A stretch of DNA of 64,000 nt, taken from the NCBI GenBank assembly GCA_937991535.1, contig CALKHN010000013.1, forward strand, positions 124,001 through 188,000. The letters are read 5' to 3'. A program made the translations under genes and the position numbers. Positions 36,063 to 44,321 of this stretch are shown one piece after another. Every line of letters starts with the position of its first letter. Position 1 is the first letter of the stretch. The notes beneath the pieces were generated by a model. It was not told where the DNA came from. It did not search any database and was given only the letters and a program-made list of their open reading frames with translations. The DNA comes from an uncultured Sphingobacteriales bacterium (GTDB taxonomy: Bacteria; Bacteroidota; Bacteroidia; Chitinophagales; Chitinophagaceae).

Positions 36063-36803
36063 ATGTTTTCCCTATTCAAAAAAAAACAGCCTGATTTCAG
36101 CGGCAACCTCAGTGTGCTGAAATGTGATATGCATTCGCATCTGATACCGGGTATTGACGACGGATCGCCTGATATGGATACCTCCATACAACTTATTGAA
36201 GGGTTACGCGACGCTGGCTATGAAAAGCTGATCACCACACCCCATCTCATGCTCGACCTCTTCCCCAACAACAGGCAGACCATCATGCGGGGATACGAAA
36301 AACTGAACGCCGAAGCAGAGAAAAGAAATATCAATATGCGTTTGCAGGTGGCGGCGGAATATTTTTTAGATGATCATTTTGATCATTTGCTGCAGCAGGA
36401 CGAACCCCTGCTAACGATAAAAGACAATCTTGTGCTGGTAGAATTTTCGTTTGCGAGCGCGCCGTTCGATTACAAGGAAAAGCTATTTGCCATACAAATG
36501 AAGGGCTATAAACCCATACTCGCGCATCCCGAACGGTACACTTATTTTCATCACAAGCCCGGAATATATGAGGAGCTCAGGAATGCCGGTTGCCTGTTCC
36601 AGGTTAACATACTTTCGTTAAGCGGCTACTACGGCAAGGGTGTTGCGCAAATGGCAGAGCGACTTTTTAAACTCAAATACATTGAGCTGCTGGGAACCGA
36701 CCTTCATCATCACCGGCATTTAGCACATTTGCAAAACCCGGCAGTGTACCAGAAAGTAAATGAAATTGCCGCAGCGCTGCCGCTTCTAAATAGTCAGTTG
36801 TGA
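36063..36803 (+). CDS. CpsB/YwqE-type protein-tyrosine phosphatase (PHP domain)
   Basis: A 246-residue metal-dependent phosphatase of the PHP superfamily. Metal ligands sit in CDMHSHLIPGIDDGS (near residues 21-35), TTPH, the glutamate of VAAEYFLDDHF, LAHPERY and GTDLHHHRHL. Family members dephosphorylate bacterial tyrosine kinases of the Wzc/CapB type. The matching kinase is at 8855, so the two regulators stand near opposite ends of the same locus. The ATG at 36063 is well placed. Last gene of the polysaccharide region. Confidence 0.92.
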   Translation: MFSLFKKKQPDFSGNLSVLKCDMHSHLIPGIDDGSPDMDTSIQLIEGLRDAGYEKLITTPHLMLDLFPNNRQTIMRGYEKLNAEAEKRNINMRLQVAAEYFLDDHFDHLLQQDEPLLTIKDNLVLVEFSFASAPFDYKEKLFAIQMKGYKPILAHPERYTYFHHKPGIYEELRNAGCLFQVNILSLSGYYGKGVAQMAERLFKLKYIELLGTDLHHHRHLAHLQNPAVYQKVNEIAAALPLLNSQL

Positions 36804-37063
36804 CGGGTGCAGGGAATCAAAAATAAAGTTTGAACTCAGGTGGAAGCTTTCAGCATTCAGCGGTCAGCCATGAGCAGGGAAATACCCAGAAAGCGTACTT
36901 CTGCCTTGTCATTGGTAATTTACCCAACCGATAGCCGGCTGCTGATGCCTGAAGGAAAAGAAAAAGGTCTCATGTATGAGAAAGGGTAAGGGGCCTGTAA
37001 AAGTGTAAATTGAAGGTGAGAAGCGAAGGAGGAGCACTCTTTTTTTTGGTTAGAAGGATGTCA

Positions 37064-37110
37064 CTGATAGCTGAATGCAGATACCTCATAGCTGACGGCT
37101 GATACCTCAT
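37064..37110 (+). repeat. Tandem AGCTGA-type repeat, two units
   Basis: CTGATAGCTGAATGCAGATA(CCT) is followed by CATAGCTGACGGCTGATACC(T). Same family as 34276-34301. Confidence 0.6.
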
Positions 37111-37113
37111 TAC

Positions 37114-37144
37114 AAAAAAAGTCACCCCGTTGCCAGGATGACTT
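37114..37144 (-). terminator. Intrinsic terminator of the rplK-rplA-rplJ-rplL unit
   Basis: On the minus strand AAGTCATCC pairs with GGGTGACTT (one G-T pair) and is followed by seven T residues, 23 bases past the rplL stop. It shows that transcription ends here instead of continuing into rpoB. Confidence 0.8.
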
Positions 37145-37166
37145 AGCTATTTGTGCAATAGTACAA

Positions 37167-37550
37167 TTAAGCAATTTCCACTTCAGCACCTGCTTCCTTC
37201 AGCTTGGCTGCAACTTCATCGGCCTCAGCTTTGGCAACACCTTCCTTAATAGGTTTGGGTGCACCGTCAACCAGGTCTTTTGCTTCTTTCAATCCTAAAC
37301 CGGTAAGGTCTTTAACGATCTTTACCACGCCCAGTTTGTTTGCACCTGCAGCTTTCAATATTACATTGAATGCGGTTTTTTCTTCAGCGGCGGGGGCGCC
37401 TGCAGCAGGTCCGGCAGCTACGGCTACCGCAGCAGCAGCGGGTTCAATACCATACTCGTCTTTCAGGATCTTTGCCAATTCATTTACTTCTTTTACTGAT
37501 AAGTTTACCAACTGATCAGCAAACGCTTTTAAATCTGCCATTGTTATCAA
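37167..37550 (-). CDS. rplL: 50S ribosomal protein L7/L12
   Basis: A 127-residue acidic stalk protein that binds elongation factors on the large subunit. The N-terminal dimerisation part ([21 protein letters not shown]), the Ala/Gly-rich hinge (about residues 38-56) and the C-terminal domain with [20 protein letters not shown] and [20 protein letters not shown] are typical. Last gene of the unit; a terminator follows. The 262-base gap to rplJ carries A+T-rich repeats. Confidence 0.98.
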   Translation of the reverse strand: MITMADLKAFADQLVNLSVKEVNELAKILKDEYGIEPAAAAVAVAAGPAAGAPAAEEKTAFNVILKAAGANKLGVVKIVKDLTGLGLKEAKDLVDGAPKPIKEGVAKAEADEVAAKLKEAGAEVEIA

Positions 37551-37642
37551 ATTTTTTCCACCTTCATTGCCTGTGCTCCGGTGGAGTGATTAAAAAAATT
37601 TGTTTGTATATTATCCCCCAGGCCGGGATAAGTAATTTGAGA

Positions 37643-37670
37643 ATGTGTTAATTTGAAAATTTGAAAATGA
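37643..37670 (+). repeat. ATTTGAAAATTTGAAAATG repeat in the rplJ-rplL gap
   Basis: AATGTGTTAATTTGAAAATT continuing TGAAAATG, nearly the same as 32251-32279. A reverse-oriented fragment (TTTTCAAATTTTCAAATTAA) lies at 37797-37816, next to the rplJ stop. Confidence 0.6.
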
Positions 37671-37812
37671 ACGGAATACTTTATCCGCAATTACACTAAC
37701 TTATTTTCAAACCAACACATATTGATCTGTTCTTTTTTTCAACTTTCAGAAAATGTGGCAACCTTACCCCTGATGCTCCATTAGCACATTGCCATATTTT
37801 CAAATTTTCAAA

Positions 37813-38340
37813 TTAATTCGCTCTTTCTTCCAAAGCCTTGATCAAGGCGGCCAATTTATTACCGGCATTCAATGCGCTCATAACATTTTTAGCTGGCGAC
37901 TGCAACAGCCCGATGATTTCACCAATAAGATCATTCTTACTTTTGAGCGCAGTTAATGTGGTTAACTGGTCATCGCCTGCAAATACATCCCCGTCAATAA
38001 AAGCCGCTTTAAGCTCAGGTTTTTTCCCATTGCTATCTTTGCGAAAAGAACTGATGATCAGCGCTGGTTCTTTGGCGCTTTCCGAAAACAGCAAAGCCGT
38101 TACATTGTTCAATGAATCGTACACGCCGCTGTATCTTTCGCTGTCTAAAGACTCAAGCGCCTTTTTGATGAGGGTGTTCTTTGCCACTTTCATTTCTACC
38201 TGCTTGTCGAAACAGGCCCGGCGCAATTTAACTACCTGCTCTACAGATAAAGATTCGGTATCGGTAATGTAAAAATTATTGTATTGTGAGAACTTGCCTT
38301 TCAGCAGTTCAATCACTTCGTTTTTTTCCTGTTTGGTCAT
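37813..38340 (-). CDS. rplJ: 50S ribosomal protein L10
   Basis: A 175-residue protein that anchors L7/L12 dimers at the stalk base. It has the N-terminal rRNA-binding part (MTKQEKNEVIELLKGKFSQY, then RRACFDKQVEMKVAKNTLIKKAL) and the C-terminal helix that binds L7/L12. Sits 28 bases downstream of rplA, so it is cotranscribed. Confidence 0.97.
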   Translation of the reverse strand: MTKQEKNEVIELLKGKFSQYNNFYITDTESLSVEQVVKLRRACFDKQVEMKVAKNTLIKKALESLDSERYSGVYDSLNNVTALLFSESAKEPALIISSFRKDSNGKKPELKAAFIDGDVFAGDDQLTTLTALKSKNDLIGEIIGLLQSPAKNVMSALNAGNKLAALIKALEERAN

Positions 38341-38368
38341 ACAAAAAGATTTTTATGCTGTTAAAGCA

Positions 38369-39061
38369 TTAGTTCATGAATGATTTGGTGTCAATAGCAA
38401 TGCCGGGGCTCATGGTGCTGGCCATAAATGCACTTTTTAAATAAGTGCCTTTGGCGGTAGACGGTTTGGCCTTAATAATGGCATTGATAAATTCCTGGCT
38501 GTTCTCAGCGATCTTTTCGGGAGTAAAACTTACGCGCCCAACAGATGCATGAATGATACCGGCTTTATCAACCTTAAATGCTATTTTACCACCCTTTACT
38601 TCATTTACAGCCGCAGCTACATCGTTGGTAACGGTTCCTGTTTTGGGGTTGGGCATCAGGTTGCGGGGACCCAGTATTTTACCCAGCTTACCAATTTTAG
38701 GCATTACAGAAGGAGTGGCCACAATTACATCCACATCTACCCATCCGCCTTCAATTTTAGTTACAAACTCATCTAATCCCACATAATCGGCGCCTGCAGC
38801 TTTTGCGGCTTCTTCTTTATCGGGTGTACAAAGTACCAGTACTCTTTTTGTTTTACCTGTTCCGTGTGGCAGGGTTACCGTGCCCCGGATAGCCTGATCC
38901 GCTTTTTTAGGATCAACGCCCAAACGAAGGTGAATGTCAACGGAACTGTCGAATTTCGTGGTATTCACTTCCTTAACAAGGGAAGAAGCTTCCTTAAGCG
39001 AATACACTTTGGTTTTATCTATTTTAGCTTCCGAAGCTTTTCTTTTTTTACTGATTGCCAT
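38369..39061 (-). CDS. rplA: 50S ribosomal protein L1
   Basis: A 230-residue L1 protein with [30 protein letters not shown], the signature [24 protein letters not shown] and [18 protein letters not shown]. It forms the L1 stalk near the E site and in many bacteria represses its own operon by binding the L11-L1 mRNA. Located 29 bases downstream of rplK. Confidence 0.98.
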   Translation of the reverse strand: MAISKKRKASEAKIDKTKVYSLKEASSLVKEVNTTKFDSSVDIHLRLGVDPKKADQAIRGTVTLPHGTGKTKRVLVLCTPDKEEAAKAAGADYVGLDEFVTKIEGGWVDVDVIVATPSVMPKIGKLGKILGPRNLMPNPKTGTVTNDVAAAVNEVKGGKIAFKVDKAGIIHASVGRVSFTPEKIAENSQEFINAIIKAKPSTAKGTYLKSAFMASTMSPGIAIDTKSFMN

Positions 39062-39090
39062 TTTCTTTCAGTTTTTTGGAAAGTGAAGAT

Positions 39091-39534
39091 TTAATTTTCC
39101 CATGGGGCTTTACCATCAACAGTAATTCCCATGCTGCGTGCCGTGCCGGCAACCAGGCGCATTGCGCTTTCCGTAGTAAAGCAATTCAGGTCGGCCATTT
39201 TATCTTTGGCAATCAATTCTACCTGGTTCCAGCTTACTTTTCCTACTTTGTTGCGGTTGGGTTCTTTAGAACCTTTTTGCACTTTGGCAGCTTCCAATAA
39301 CTGAACGGATGCGGGGGGAGTTTTAATGATGAACTCGAAAGATTTGTCGGAGTACACCGTAATCAATACGGGAAGTACTTTACCCATTTTATCCTGCGTA
39401 CGTGCATTGAACTGCTTACAGAATTCCATGATATTGATACCCTTGGAACCCAACGCTGGACCTACAGGTGGCGCAGGATTGGCCTGCCCGCCTTTTACCT
39501 GTAGCTTTACATAGCCGGTAATTTCTTTTGCCAT
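39091..39534 (-). CDS. rplK: 50S ribosomal protein L11
   Basis: A 147-residue L11 protein, part of the GTPase-associated centre. It starts [20 protein letters not shown] and has [23 protein letters not shown], the flexible proline-rich N-terminal domain; the C-terminal rRNA-binding domain includes [25 protein letters not shown]. First gene of the unit, under a textbook promoter (39606-39636). secE and nusG, its usual upstream neighbours, are absent. Confidence 0.98.
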   Translation of the reverse strand: MAKEITGYVKLQVKGGQANPAPPVGPALGSKGINIMEFCKQFNARTQDKMGKVLPVLITVYSDKSFEFIIKTPPASVQLLEAAKVQKGSKEPNRNKVGKVSWNQVELIAKDKMADLNCFTTESAMRLVAGTARSMGITVDGKAPWEN

Positions 39535-39557
39535 TTTTTACATTTTTTGGTGTTAAC

Positions 39558-39576
39558 GTCACGCCATCGGCGTGAC
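39558..39576 (-). promoter_or_regulatory. Hairpin in the rplK leader
   Basis: GTCACGCC (39558-39565) and GGCGTGAC (39569-39576) form a perfect 8-bp stem with a 3-base loop, 24-42 bases upstream of the rplK start and inside the predicted leader. L1 autoregulation through this leader is possible but not shown. Confidence 0.5.
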
Positions 39577-39605
39577 TCCCAAACAAAAAGAACTTTTTGG
39601 GGCGG

Positions 39606-39636
39606 CAAAGATAGAGGGAATTTATTATTTGGCAAA
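39606..39636 (-). promoter_or_regulatory. Promoter of the rplK operon
   Basis: Minus strand: TTTG (39636-39633), 19-base spacer, TATCTTTG (39613-39606). This is an exact match to the Bacteroidota -33/-7 arrangement, about 70 bases from the rplK ATG. Confidence 0.8.
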
Positions 39637-39817
39637 ATTAAAAGAGATAGCTGGGTTGGGAGGTATAAGGTTTAACGATAGGATAGTCCCCTGTAACTGT
39701 CCATGGCTGAAGACTGACCGGACGGCCTTCGAATTTATTCATATTGCTATGCTTTGGTTCTAATTATTCCCTGTTAATTGGCCGGTTGCAAGTTGCGATT
39801 GGGTTGCTATTTTCTTT

Positions 39818-39975
39818 GTTACTTTTTGCGGAAAAAGTAACCAAAAGCCGCACGAAAACGAATACTGCCCGTTTTCGTGAAGCACCCTGATTAAGCCGCA
39901 CTACTACTGTGATTTCAGCTATAGAACGCTATTGCTTTCTCATCTTACAGTAGTCCGCACTATAGCTATTCTATT
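39818..39975 (-). repeat. Two-hairpin dispersed element, copy B
   Basis: Inverted relative of 34339-34504. Stems: CACGAAAACG (39851-39860) with CGTTTTCGTG (39870-39879), and GTTACTTTTT (39818-39827) with AAAAAGTAAC (39832-39841). On the minus strand the order of both stems, the GGCTTTTG linker and the AATAGAATAGCTAT end are the same as in copy A. Confidence 0.85.
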
Positions 39976-40058
39976 TGAGGGTTAAGATTGTTTTTCACTT
40001 CGGATGTTGAATTTGAAATTAGTTCGGTTCTTGTGATTTGTCTTTTGGTGCTTCTCCC

Positions 40059-40080
40059 CTGCACCTTGTAACCTGCAACT
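40059..40080 (-). repeat. Heptamer repeat, minus strand
   Basis: Minus strand reads AAGTTGCA, GGTTACA, AGGTGCA, in 7-base register, just downstream of the thioredoxin-like gene. Confidence 0.65.
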
Positions 40081-40107
40081 TTTTTCCCATTTCATTTCTC
40101 ATACATC

Positions 40108-41265
40108 TCATTTCCCTAAAACCTCTTCCAGCTTATTGTGCAAGTCCTGTCCCCTCAGGTTTTTGCCGATGATTTTACCCATGGGATCAAGCAGTAAATT
40201 TTGAGGGATAGACTGTATACCATAAAGTTGTGCAGCAGCATTGTTCCAGAACTGCAGGTCGCTGACATGCGTCCATGTAAGGTTATCGTCGTGAATGGCC
40301 TCTAACCATGCGGCTTTGGCTCCGGGCCTGTCGAGTGATACGCCCAATACAGAAAAACCTTTGTTCTTATACTTATTAAAGGCGTTTACCACATTGGGGT
40401 TTTCGACCCTGCAGGGGCCGCACCAACTGGCCCAAAAATCAACCAGCAGGTATTTCCCCCTCAGTGACGAAAGACGTACGGGGTTGCCCAGGGTGTCGTT
40501 CTGCGTAAAATCGGCTGCCATCTGCCCGATACTGGTTCTTTTGGCAATATCCAAGCGTTCCTTAAACTGCAATGCCGATGGCCAGGCTTTTACCGCAGGT
40601 GAAAGCTGGCTAAACAAAGGCTCAATTTCATCAACATTTATATCATGCCCCGCATATTGCTGTAGTATAAGCAGCGATACGGGTGATGCGGGATGGGTTT
40701 TGATAAAAAAATGAAAAACATTCTCTTTTATCTTTTTTTCGAGCAGATCGGCCTGGTCTTCAATCTGCTTCATTTTGGCTGTATTGCCTTCGTTACGGTA
40801 TTGATTGTATGCATTTGATAATGCCCGCATGCTGTCGTTCAAAGGCCTGCTTATTGTCTCAAATTTTTTATAGTCGTTCTGCGCGTAAGATCCTTTTCCT
40901 TTTACCACGATATTAGAAAAGGAATCTATGCTGGTCACCTTCAGCTTGCCGGGCGCCAAAAAAAGTATAGCCATATCTTTTTGCATATTCACCGGCGCTT
41001 CCGTATCCCTTTGTCCTAATTTGTATTTTACGCTTAACCGCGATAATACAGGCTCATTTATATTGCCGGTAAGCCGGTATTCACCATTTTGTACTTCTGC
41101 GCTGTCACTAATTCTGTTGTTATCCACTACATAATAGAGATATACCCAGGCGGCGGTGTCTTTCACTTTTTTGAGCTTTCCAGAAATAGTAAAAGACTGG
41201 GTTATCGTTTGGGCCATAGTAAAAAAAGGCGCCAGAATGCATAGAAAAGAGACAAGTAGTTTCAT
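40108..41265 (-). CDS. TlpA-like thioredoxin with DUF4369 domain
   Basis: A 385-residue exported redox protein. A signal peptide (MKLLVSFLCILAPFFTMAQT) is followed by a DUF4369-type beta domain (about 25-130), a helical middle and a C-terminal TlpA/AhpC-type thioredoxin fold with the redox motif WASWCGPCRVENP near residue 280. Family members in Bacteroidota reduce or rearrange disulfides, or handle cytochrome maturation, in the periplasm. It stands alone on the minus strand, divergent from rny. Substrate unknown. Confidence 0.9.
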   Translation of the reverse strand: MKLLVSFLCILAPFFTMAQTITQSFTISGKLKKVKDTAAWVYLYYVVDNNRISDSAEVQNGEYRLTGNINEPVLSRLSVKYKLGQRDTEAPVNMQKDMAILFLAPGKLKVTSIDSFSNIVVKGKGSYAQNDYKKFETISRPLNDSMRALSNAYNQYRNEGNTAKMKQIEDQADLLEKKIKENVFHFFIKTHPASPVSLLILQQYAGHDINVDEIEPLFSQLSPAVKAWPSALQFKERLDIAKRTSIGQMAADFTQNDTLGNPVRLSSLRGKYLLVDFWASWCGPCRVENPNVVNAFNKYKNKGFSVLGVSLDRPGAKAAWLEAIHDDNLTWTHVSDLQFWNNAAAQLYGIQSIPQNLLLDPMGKIIGKNLRGQDLHNKLEEVLGK

Positions 41266-41712
41266 AACGCGGTAAGAGGTTTATCGTTTATTATTTGTAG
41301 TTTATTGCTCGCGTTTCCCTTTGAAAGGAAAGGATTTGAGATCCGCCGCGGCTTACAGGTTTAAATTTTCAGATGGCATTGTCCTTCGTATTTCGAATTT
41401 CCAGCTTCGAATTTGGGCTTTGTAACTTGGTTTCTTGTTATTTGGTGTCTTGTTATTTGGTGTCTTCCTCACCCACCCTGTAACCTGTAACTTGTACCCT
41501 CCGACCCTGTTCCCATTTTCTGCCTGCAAATTACGGTAATTTCGTTCCTTCCCGGTTACGATCTGATTTTATTATGTCAGGAATTATACGGTTAAGATAA
41601 ATTCCGGCATTATAAAATCTTCTTGTTTTGTATCTTCGCCCATTACAACTTACTATGGCTTATATGAACATAGGAAGGAAAAATATAAAAGAACAGTTTA
41701 AACTAAAAATTC
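41266..41712. other. Divergent intergenic region, thioredoxin-like gene and rny
   Basis: 447 bases. Contains TTGGTTTCTTGTTATTTGGT-type degenerate repeats (about 41400-41465) and heptamer units on the minus strand (41474-41509). A TATCTTCG near-match to the -7 box lies at 41631-41638, pointing at rny. No gene seen. Confidence 0.55.
41474..41509 (-). repeat. Heptamer repeat, minus strand
   Basis: Minus strand: GGGTCGGA, GGGTACA, AGTTACA, GGTTACA, GGGT. Same family as 5554-5602. Confidence 0.65.
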
Positions 41713-43278
41713 ATGGAACCGAATGTCTTGTATATTATAATTGGTGTTATATGCCTGATCGTGGGTGTGGTAGCGGGTAAATTTATTTTTGCCGTCAACA
41801 CCAAAAAGCAACTTGAAGAGGCTGAAAGCCAATCCCGTAAGATAATTGCCGATGCCCAAACAGCTTCCGAAAACCTTAAAAAAGAAAAACTGCTGGAAGC
41901 TAAAGAAAGATTTGTTCAGCTAAAATCTGAGCATGACAAGGAAGTGCTCGACAAAAACAAAAAGATCAATGATGCGGAAACACGCATCCGGCAAAAGGAG
42001 CAGGCCCTGAATCAAAAATTAGAGAATATTGATAAACAGGTGAAGGAAAATGATGTGATCAAGGAGAATCTTAACCGCCAGATAGAGGTAGTGGGCCAGA
42101 AGCGCACCGAATTGGAGAAACACCAGGAAGAACATATCCGCCGTTTAGAAAAAATATCTGCTCTTACCGCTGAAGAAGCAAAAGCGCAATTGCTTGAAAC
42201 GCTTAAACAGGAAGCACAAACCCGTGCCCTGGTCATACAGCAGGAAATCATTGAAGATGCCAAACTGAAGGCCAACAAGGAAGCCCGTAAACTGGTTATT
42301 CAAAGCATCCAGCGTACCGCCGCCGAACAAACCATCGAAAATACGGTTACCGTATTTAACCTTGAAAGCGATGAAATTAAAGGCCAGATCATTGGCCGTG
42401 AAGGAAGAAATATACGGGCCATTGAAGCCGCTACCGGTGTAGACCTCATTGTGGACGATACCCCGGAAGCCATCGTGCTTTCGTCTTTTGACCCTTTAAG
42501 AAGAGAAGTTGCCCGACTTGCTTTGCAAAGACTGGTTACCGACGGGCGTATACATCCTGCCCGTATTGAAGAGGTGGTGGAAAAAACGAGGAAACAATTA
42601 GAAGAACAGGTGCTCGAAATTGGCGAAAGAACTGTTATTGAACTGGGTATTCACGGGTTGCACAAAGAACTGGTGCGCATTGTAGGAAAAATGCGCTTCC
42701 GCTCTTCTTACGGTCAAAACCTGCTGATGCACAGCCGTGAAGTAGCCAACTTGTGCGGTATTATGGCCGCTGAATTGGGACTTAACCCCAAATTGGCCAA
42801 ACGTGCGGGGCTGTTGCACGATATTGGTAAAGTTCCCGATGAGGAAACTGAACTGAGCCATGCTTTATTAGGCGCCAAACTGGCAGAGAAATATGGTGAA
42901 AATCCTGCGGTGGTAAATGCGATCGGCGCTCACCACGATGAAATGGAAATGCAGTATGTTATTTCCCCGGTTGTTCAGGCCTGCGATGCCATCAGCGGTG
43001 CACGCCCCGGCGCCCGCAGGGAAATCATGCAGCAATACCTCACGCGCATCCGTGAACTCGAAACCCTGGCCTTAACCTACCCGGGCGTAGAAAAGGCTTA
43101 TGCCATTCAGGCCGGCCGTGAACTAAGGGTGATCGCGGAAGCCGATAAAATGACCGATGCCGACAGCGAAAAATTAAGTTTTGAGATAGCGCAGAAAATA
43201 CAAACAGAAATGACTTATCCGGGACAAATTAAAGTAACCGTGATAAGAGAAAAAAGAGCGGTGAATGTTGCGAGGTAA
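41713..43278 (+). CDS. rny: Ribonuclease Y
   Basis: A 521-residue membrane-anchored endoribonuclease that starts mRNA decay. One N-terminal helix ([22 protein letters not shown]), a long charged coiled coil (about 30-200), a KH domain ([20 protein letters not shown]) and an HD domain with the metal motif [14 protein letters not shown], then HHDE. Length and order match the family. Monocistronic by appearance, with heptamer repeats on both strands following its stop. Confidence 0.97.
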   Translation: MEPNVLYIIIGVICLIVGVVAGKFIFAVNTKKQLEEAESQSRKIIADAQTASENLKKEKLLEAKERFVQLKSEHDKEVLDKNKKINDAETRIRQKEQALNQKLENIDKQVKENDVIKENLNRQIEVVGQKRTELEKHQEEHIRRLEKISALTAEEAKAQLLETLKQEAQTRALVIQQEIIEDAKLKANKEARKLVIQSIQRTAAEQTIENTVTVFNLESDEIKGQIIGREGRNIRAIEAATGVDLIVDDTPEAIVLSSFDPLRREVARLALQRLVTDGRIHPARIEEVVEKTRKQLEEQVLEIGERTVIELGIHGLHKELVRIVGKMRFRSSYGQNLLMHSREVANLCGIMAAELGLNPKLAKRAGLLHDIGKVPDEETELSHALLGAKLAEKYGENPAVVNAIGAHHDEMEMQYVISPVVQACDAISGARPGARREIMQQYLTRIRELETLALTYPGVEKAYAIQAGRELRVIAEADKMTDADSEKLSFEIAQKIQTEMTYPGQIKVTVIREKRAVNVAR

Positions 43279-43281
43279 ATT

Positions 43282-43309
43282 TGTTACAGGTAGCAGGGTA
43301 CAGGGTAGC
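43282..43309 (+). repeat. Heptamer repeat, plus strand, with minus-strand partner
   Basis: TGTTACA, GGTAGCA, GGGTACA, GGGTAGC right after the rny stop. A minus-strand run (GGGTGCA, AGTTTCA, GGTTACA) lies at 43336-43365, so the two could form an imperfect hairpin in the rny 3' end. Confidence 0.7.
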
Positions 43310-43379
43310 GGGTAAGGTGGCAAAGTGTATTTCCGTGTAACCTGAAACTTGCACCCTGTGACATACGTTCACAATTTGT

Positions 43380-43411
43380 TTTGGTATTTCAGCATCGCAT
43401 CGTTACCTTTG
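43380..43411 (+). promoter_or_regulatory. Promoter of rplS
   Basis: TTTG at 43380-43383, 20-base spacer, TACCTTTG at 43404-43411; the rplS ATG is 22 bases further. Exact Bacteroidota consensus. Confidence 0.8.
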
Positions 43412-43433
43412 CGTCCCTTAAAAATTTGTAGTC

Positions 43434-43790
43434 ATGAGCACAGCAGTACAATTTGTTCACGAACAATTGACCACTTCTAAAACATTCCCTAAATTCAAAG
43501 CGGGCGATAATATTACTGTTAATTATAAAGTAGTTGAAGGAAACAAAACCCGTATCCAGGGTTTTAAAGGCGATGTGATCAAACGCCAGGGTACCGGGCA
43601 TACCGCCACTTTTACAGTTCGTAAAATTTCTGATGGCGTGGGTGTGGAAAGAACTTTTCCCCTGTTTTCACCCAATATTGATTCTGTTAGCCTTAATAAA
43701 GTGGGTAAAGTGCGCAGGGCCAAACTTTACTTCCTGCGCAGCCGCAGCGGTAAAAGCGCCAGGATCAAAGAAAAGAGAGCAGGAATATAA
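43434..43790 (+). CDS. rplS: 50S ribosomal protein L19
   Basis: A 118-residue L19 with [54 protein letters not shown] and the basic end [20 protein letters not shown]. It sits at the 30S-50S interface. Single gene with its own promoter and an intrinsic terminator; the usual trmD/rpsP neighbours are not beside it. Confidence 0.98.
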   Translation: MSTAVQFVHEQLTTSKTFPKFKAGDNITVNYKVVEGNKTRIQGFKGDVIKRQGTGHTATFTVRKISDGVGVERTFPLFSPNIDSVSLNKVGKVRRAKLYFLRSRSGKSARIKEKRAGI

Positions 43791-43821
43791 ACAACCGGTC
43801 TTTAAAAAGTATGATATATCG

Positions 43822-43852
43822 AACGGAAACCTCATGGTTTCCGTTTGTTGTT
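43822..43852 (+). terminator. Intrinsic terminator of rplS
   Basis: AACGGAAACC (43822-43831), loop TCAT, GGTTTCCGTT (43836-43845), perfect 10-bp stem followed by the T-rich TGTTGTT. Confidence 0.78.
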
Positions 43853-43900
43853 AAATCGCGGTTAACCCAGGTTAACCCAAAAGGGAATTTTATAAATTCG

Positions 43901-43929
43901 TTGTCCAACCAATTAAAATTGTAACTTTG
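43901..43929 (+). promoter_or_regulatory. Promoter of tatA
   Basis: TTG at 43901-43903, 18-base spacer, TAACTTTG at 43922-43929; ATG follows 28 bases later. Confidence 0.72.
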
Positions 43930-43956
43930 TTTGCTCAACTTTAAATATTTTATACC

Positions 43957-44205
43957 ATGCTTTTACTGAACTACAATTCCTTATTGATATCAATGCCGGG
44001 TGGTACCGAGTGGATACTGATCATTCTTGCTGTGCTGATCCTTTTTGGAGGACGCAAAATTCCTGAATTCATGCGTGGTTTGGGACGTGGTATCCGTGAA
44101 TTTAACGATGCGAAAACCAATGTTAAAAAAGAAATAGAAGAGGGCATGTCTGAAAAAGATACGGCTCCCGCTACCAACAATACTACCAGCAAGCAACAAG
44201 CGTAA
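43957..44205 (+). CDS. tatA: Sec-independent translocase subunit TatA/TatE
   Basis: An 82-residue TatA-type protein. A single membrane helix (GTEWILIILAVLILFGG), the conserved FGGRKIPEFMRGLGRGIREF hinge and amphipathic helix, and a charged tail ending KDTAPATNNTTSKQQA. It forms the pore for export of folded proteins with twin-arginine signals. Single gene, own promoter and terminator. tatC is not in the window. The convergent neighbour encodes a protein with a twin-arginine signal. Confidence 0.93.
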   Translation: MLLLNYNSLLISMPGGTEWILIILAVLILFGGRKIPEFMRGLGRGIREFNDAKTNVKKEIEEGMSEKDTAPATNNTTSKQQA

Positions 44206-44232
44206 ATCCTTTCATCTGCAGCAATACTATTT

Positions 44233-44277
44233 TGCCGGCTGCAATAAGGAGAAATCTTTATTGTAACCGGCATTTTT
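44233..44277 (+). terminator. Intrinsic terminator of tatA
   Basis: TGCCGG (44233-44238) pairs with CCGGCA (44267-44272) and GCAATAA (44241-44247) with TTATTGT (44258-44264), separated by a small internal loop; five T residues follow. Confidence 0.75.
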
Positions 44278-44321
44278 AATGCGGTGAAATAAAAAACAAT
44301 TGCGGATACCGTCCACCGGAG

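Larger units (their letters stand above)
36804..37166. other. Intergenic region between the polysaccharide locus and rplL
   Basis: 363 bases without a gene. It holds CAGCGGTCAGCCATGAGCAG-type repeat material, the tandem 37064-37110 and the rplL terminator. This is the convergent boundary of the polysaccharide and ribosomal units. Confidence 0.6.
39535..40107. other. Intergenic region upstream of rplK
   Basis: 573 bases. Contains the rplK leader and promoter, the second two-hairpin element and a minus-strand heptamer stretch. The 63-codon frame at 39572-39763 overlaps the promoter and looks random. Confidence 0.65.

Noticed and set aside
39572..39763. 63-codon frame upstream of rplK
   Set aside because: It overlaps the rplK promoter and leader hairpin and looks random.
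41655..41780. 41-codon frame overlapping the rny start in another frame
   Set aside because: Could be a leader peptide, but nothing beyond an ATG supports it; likely chance.
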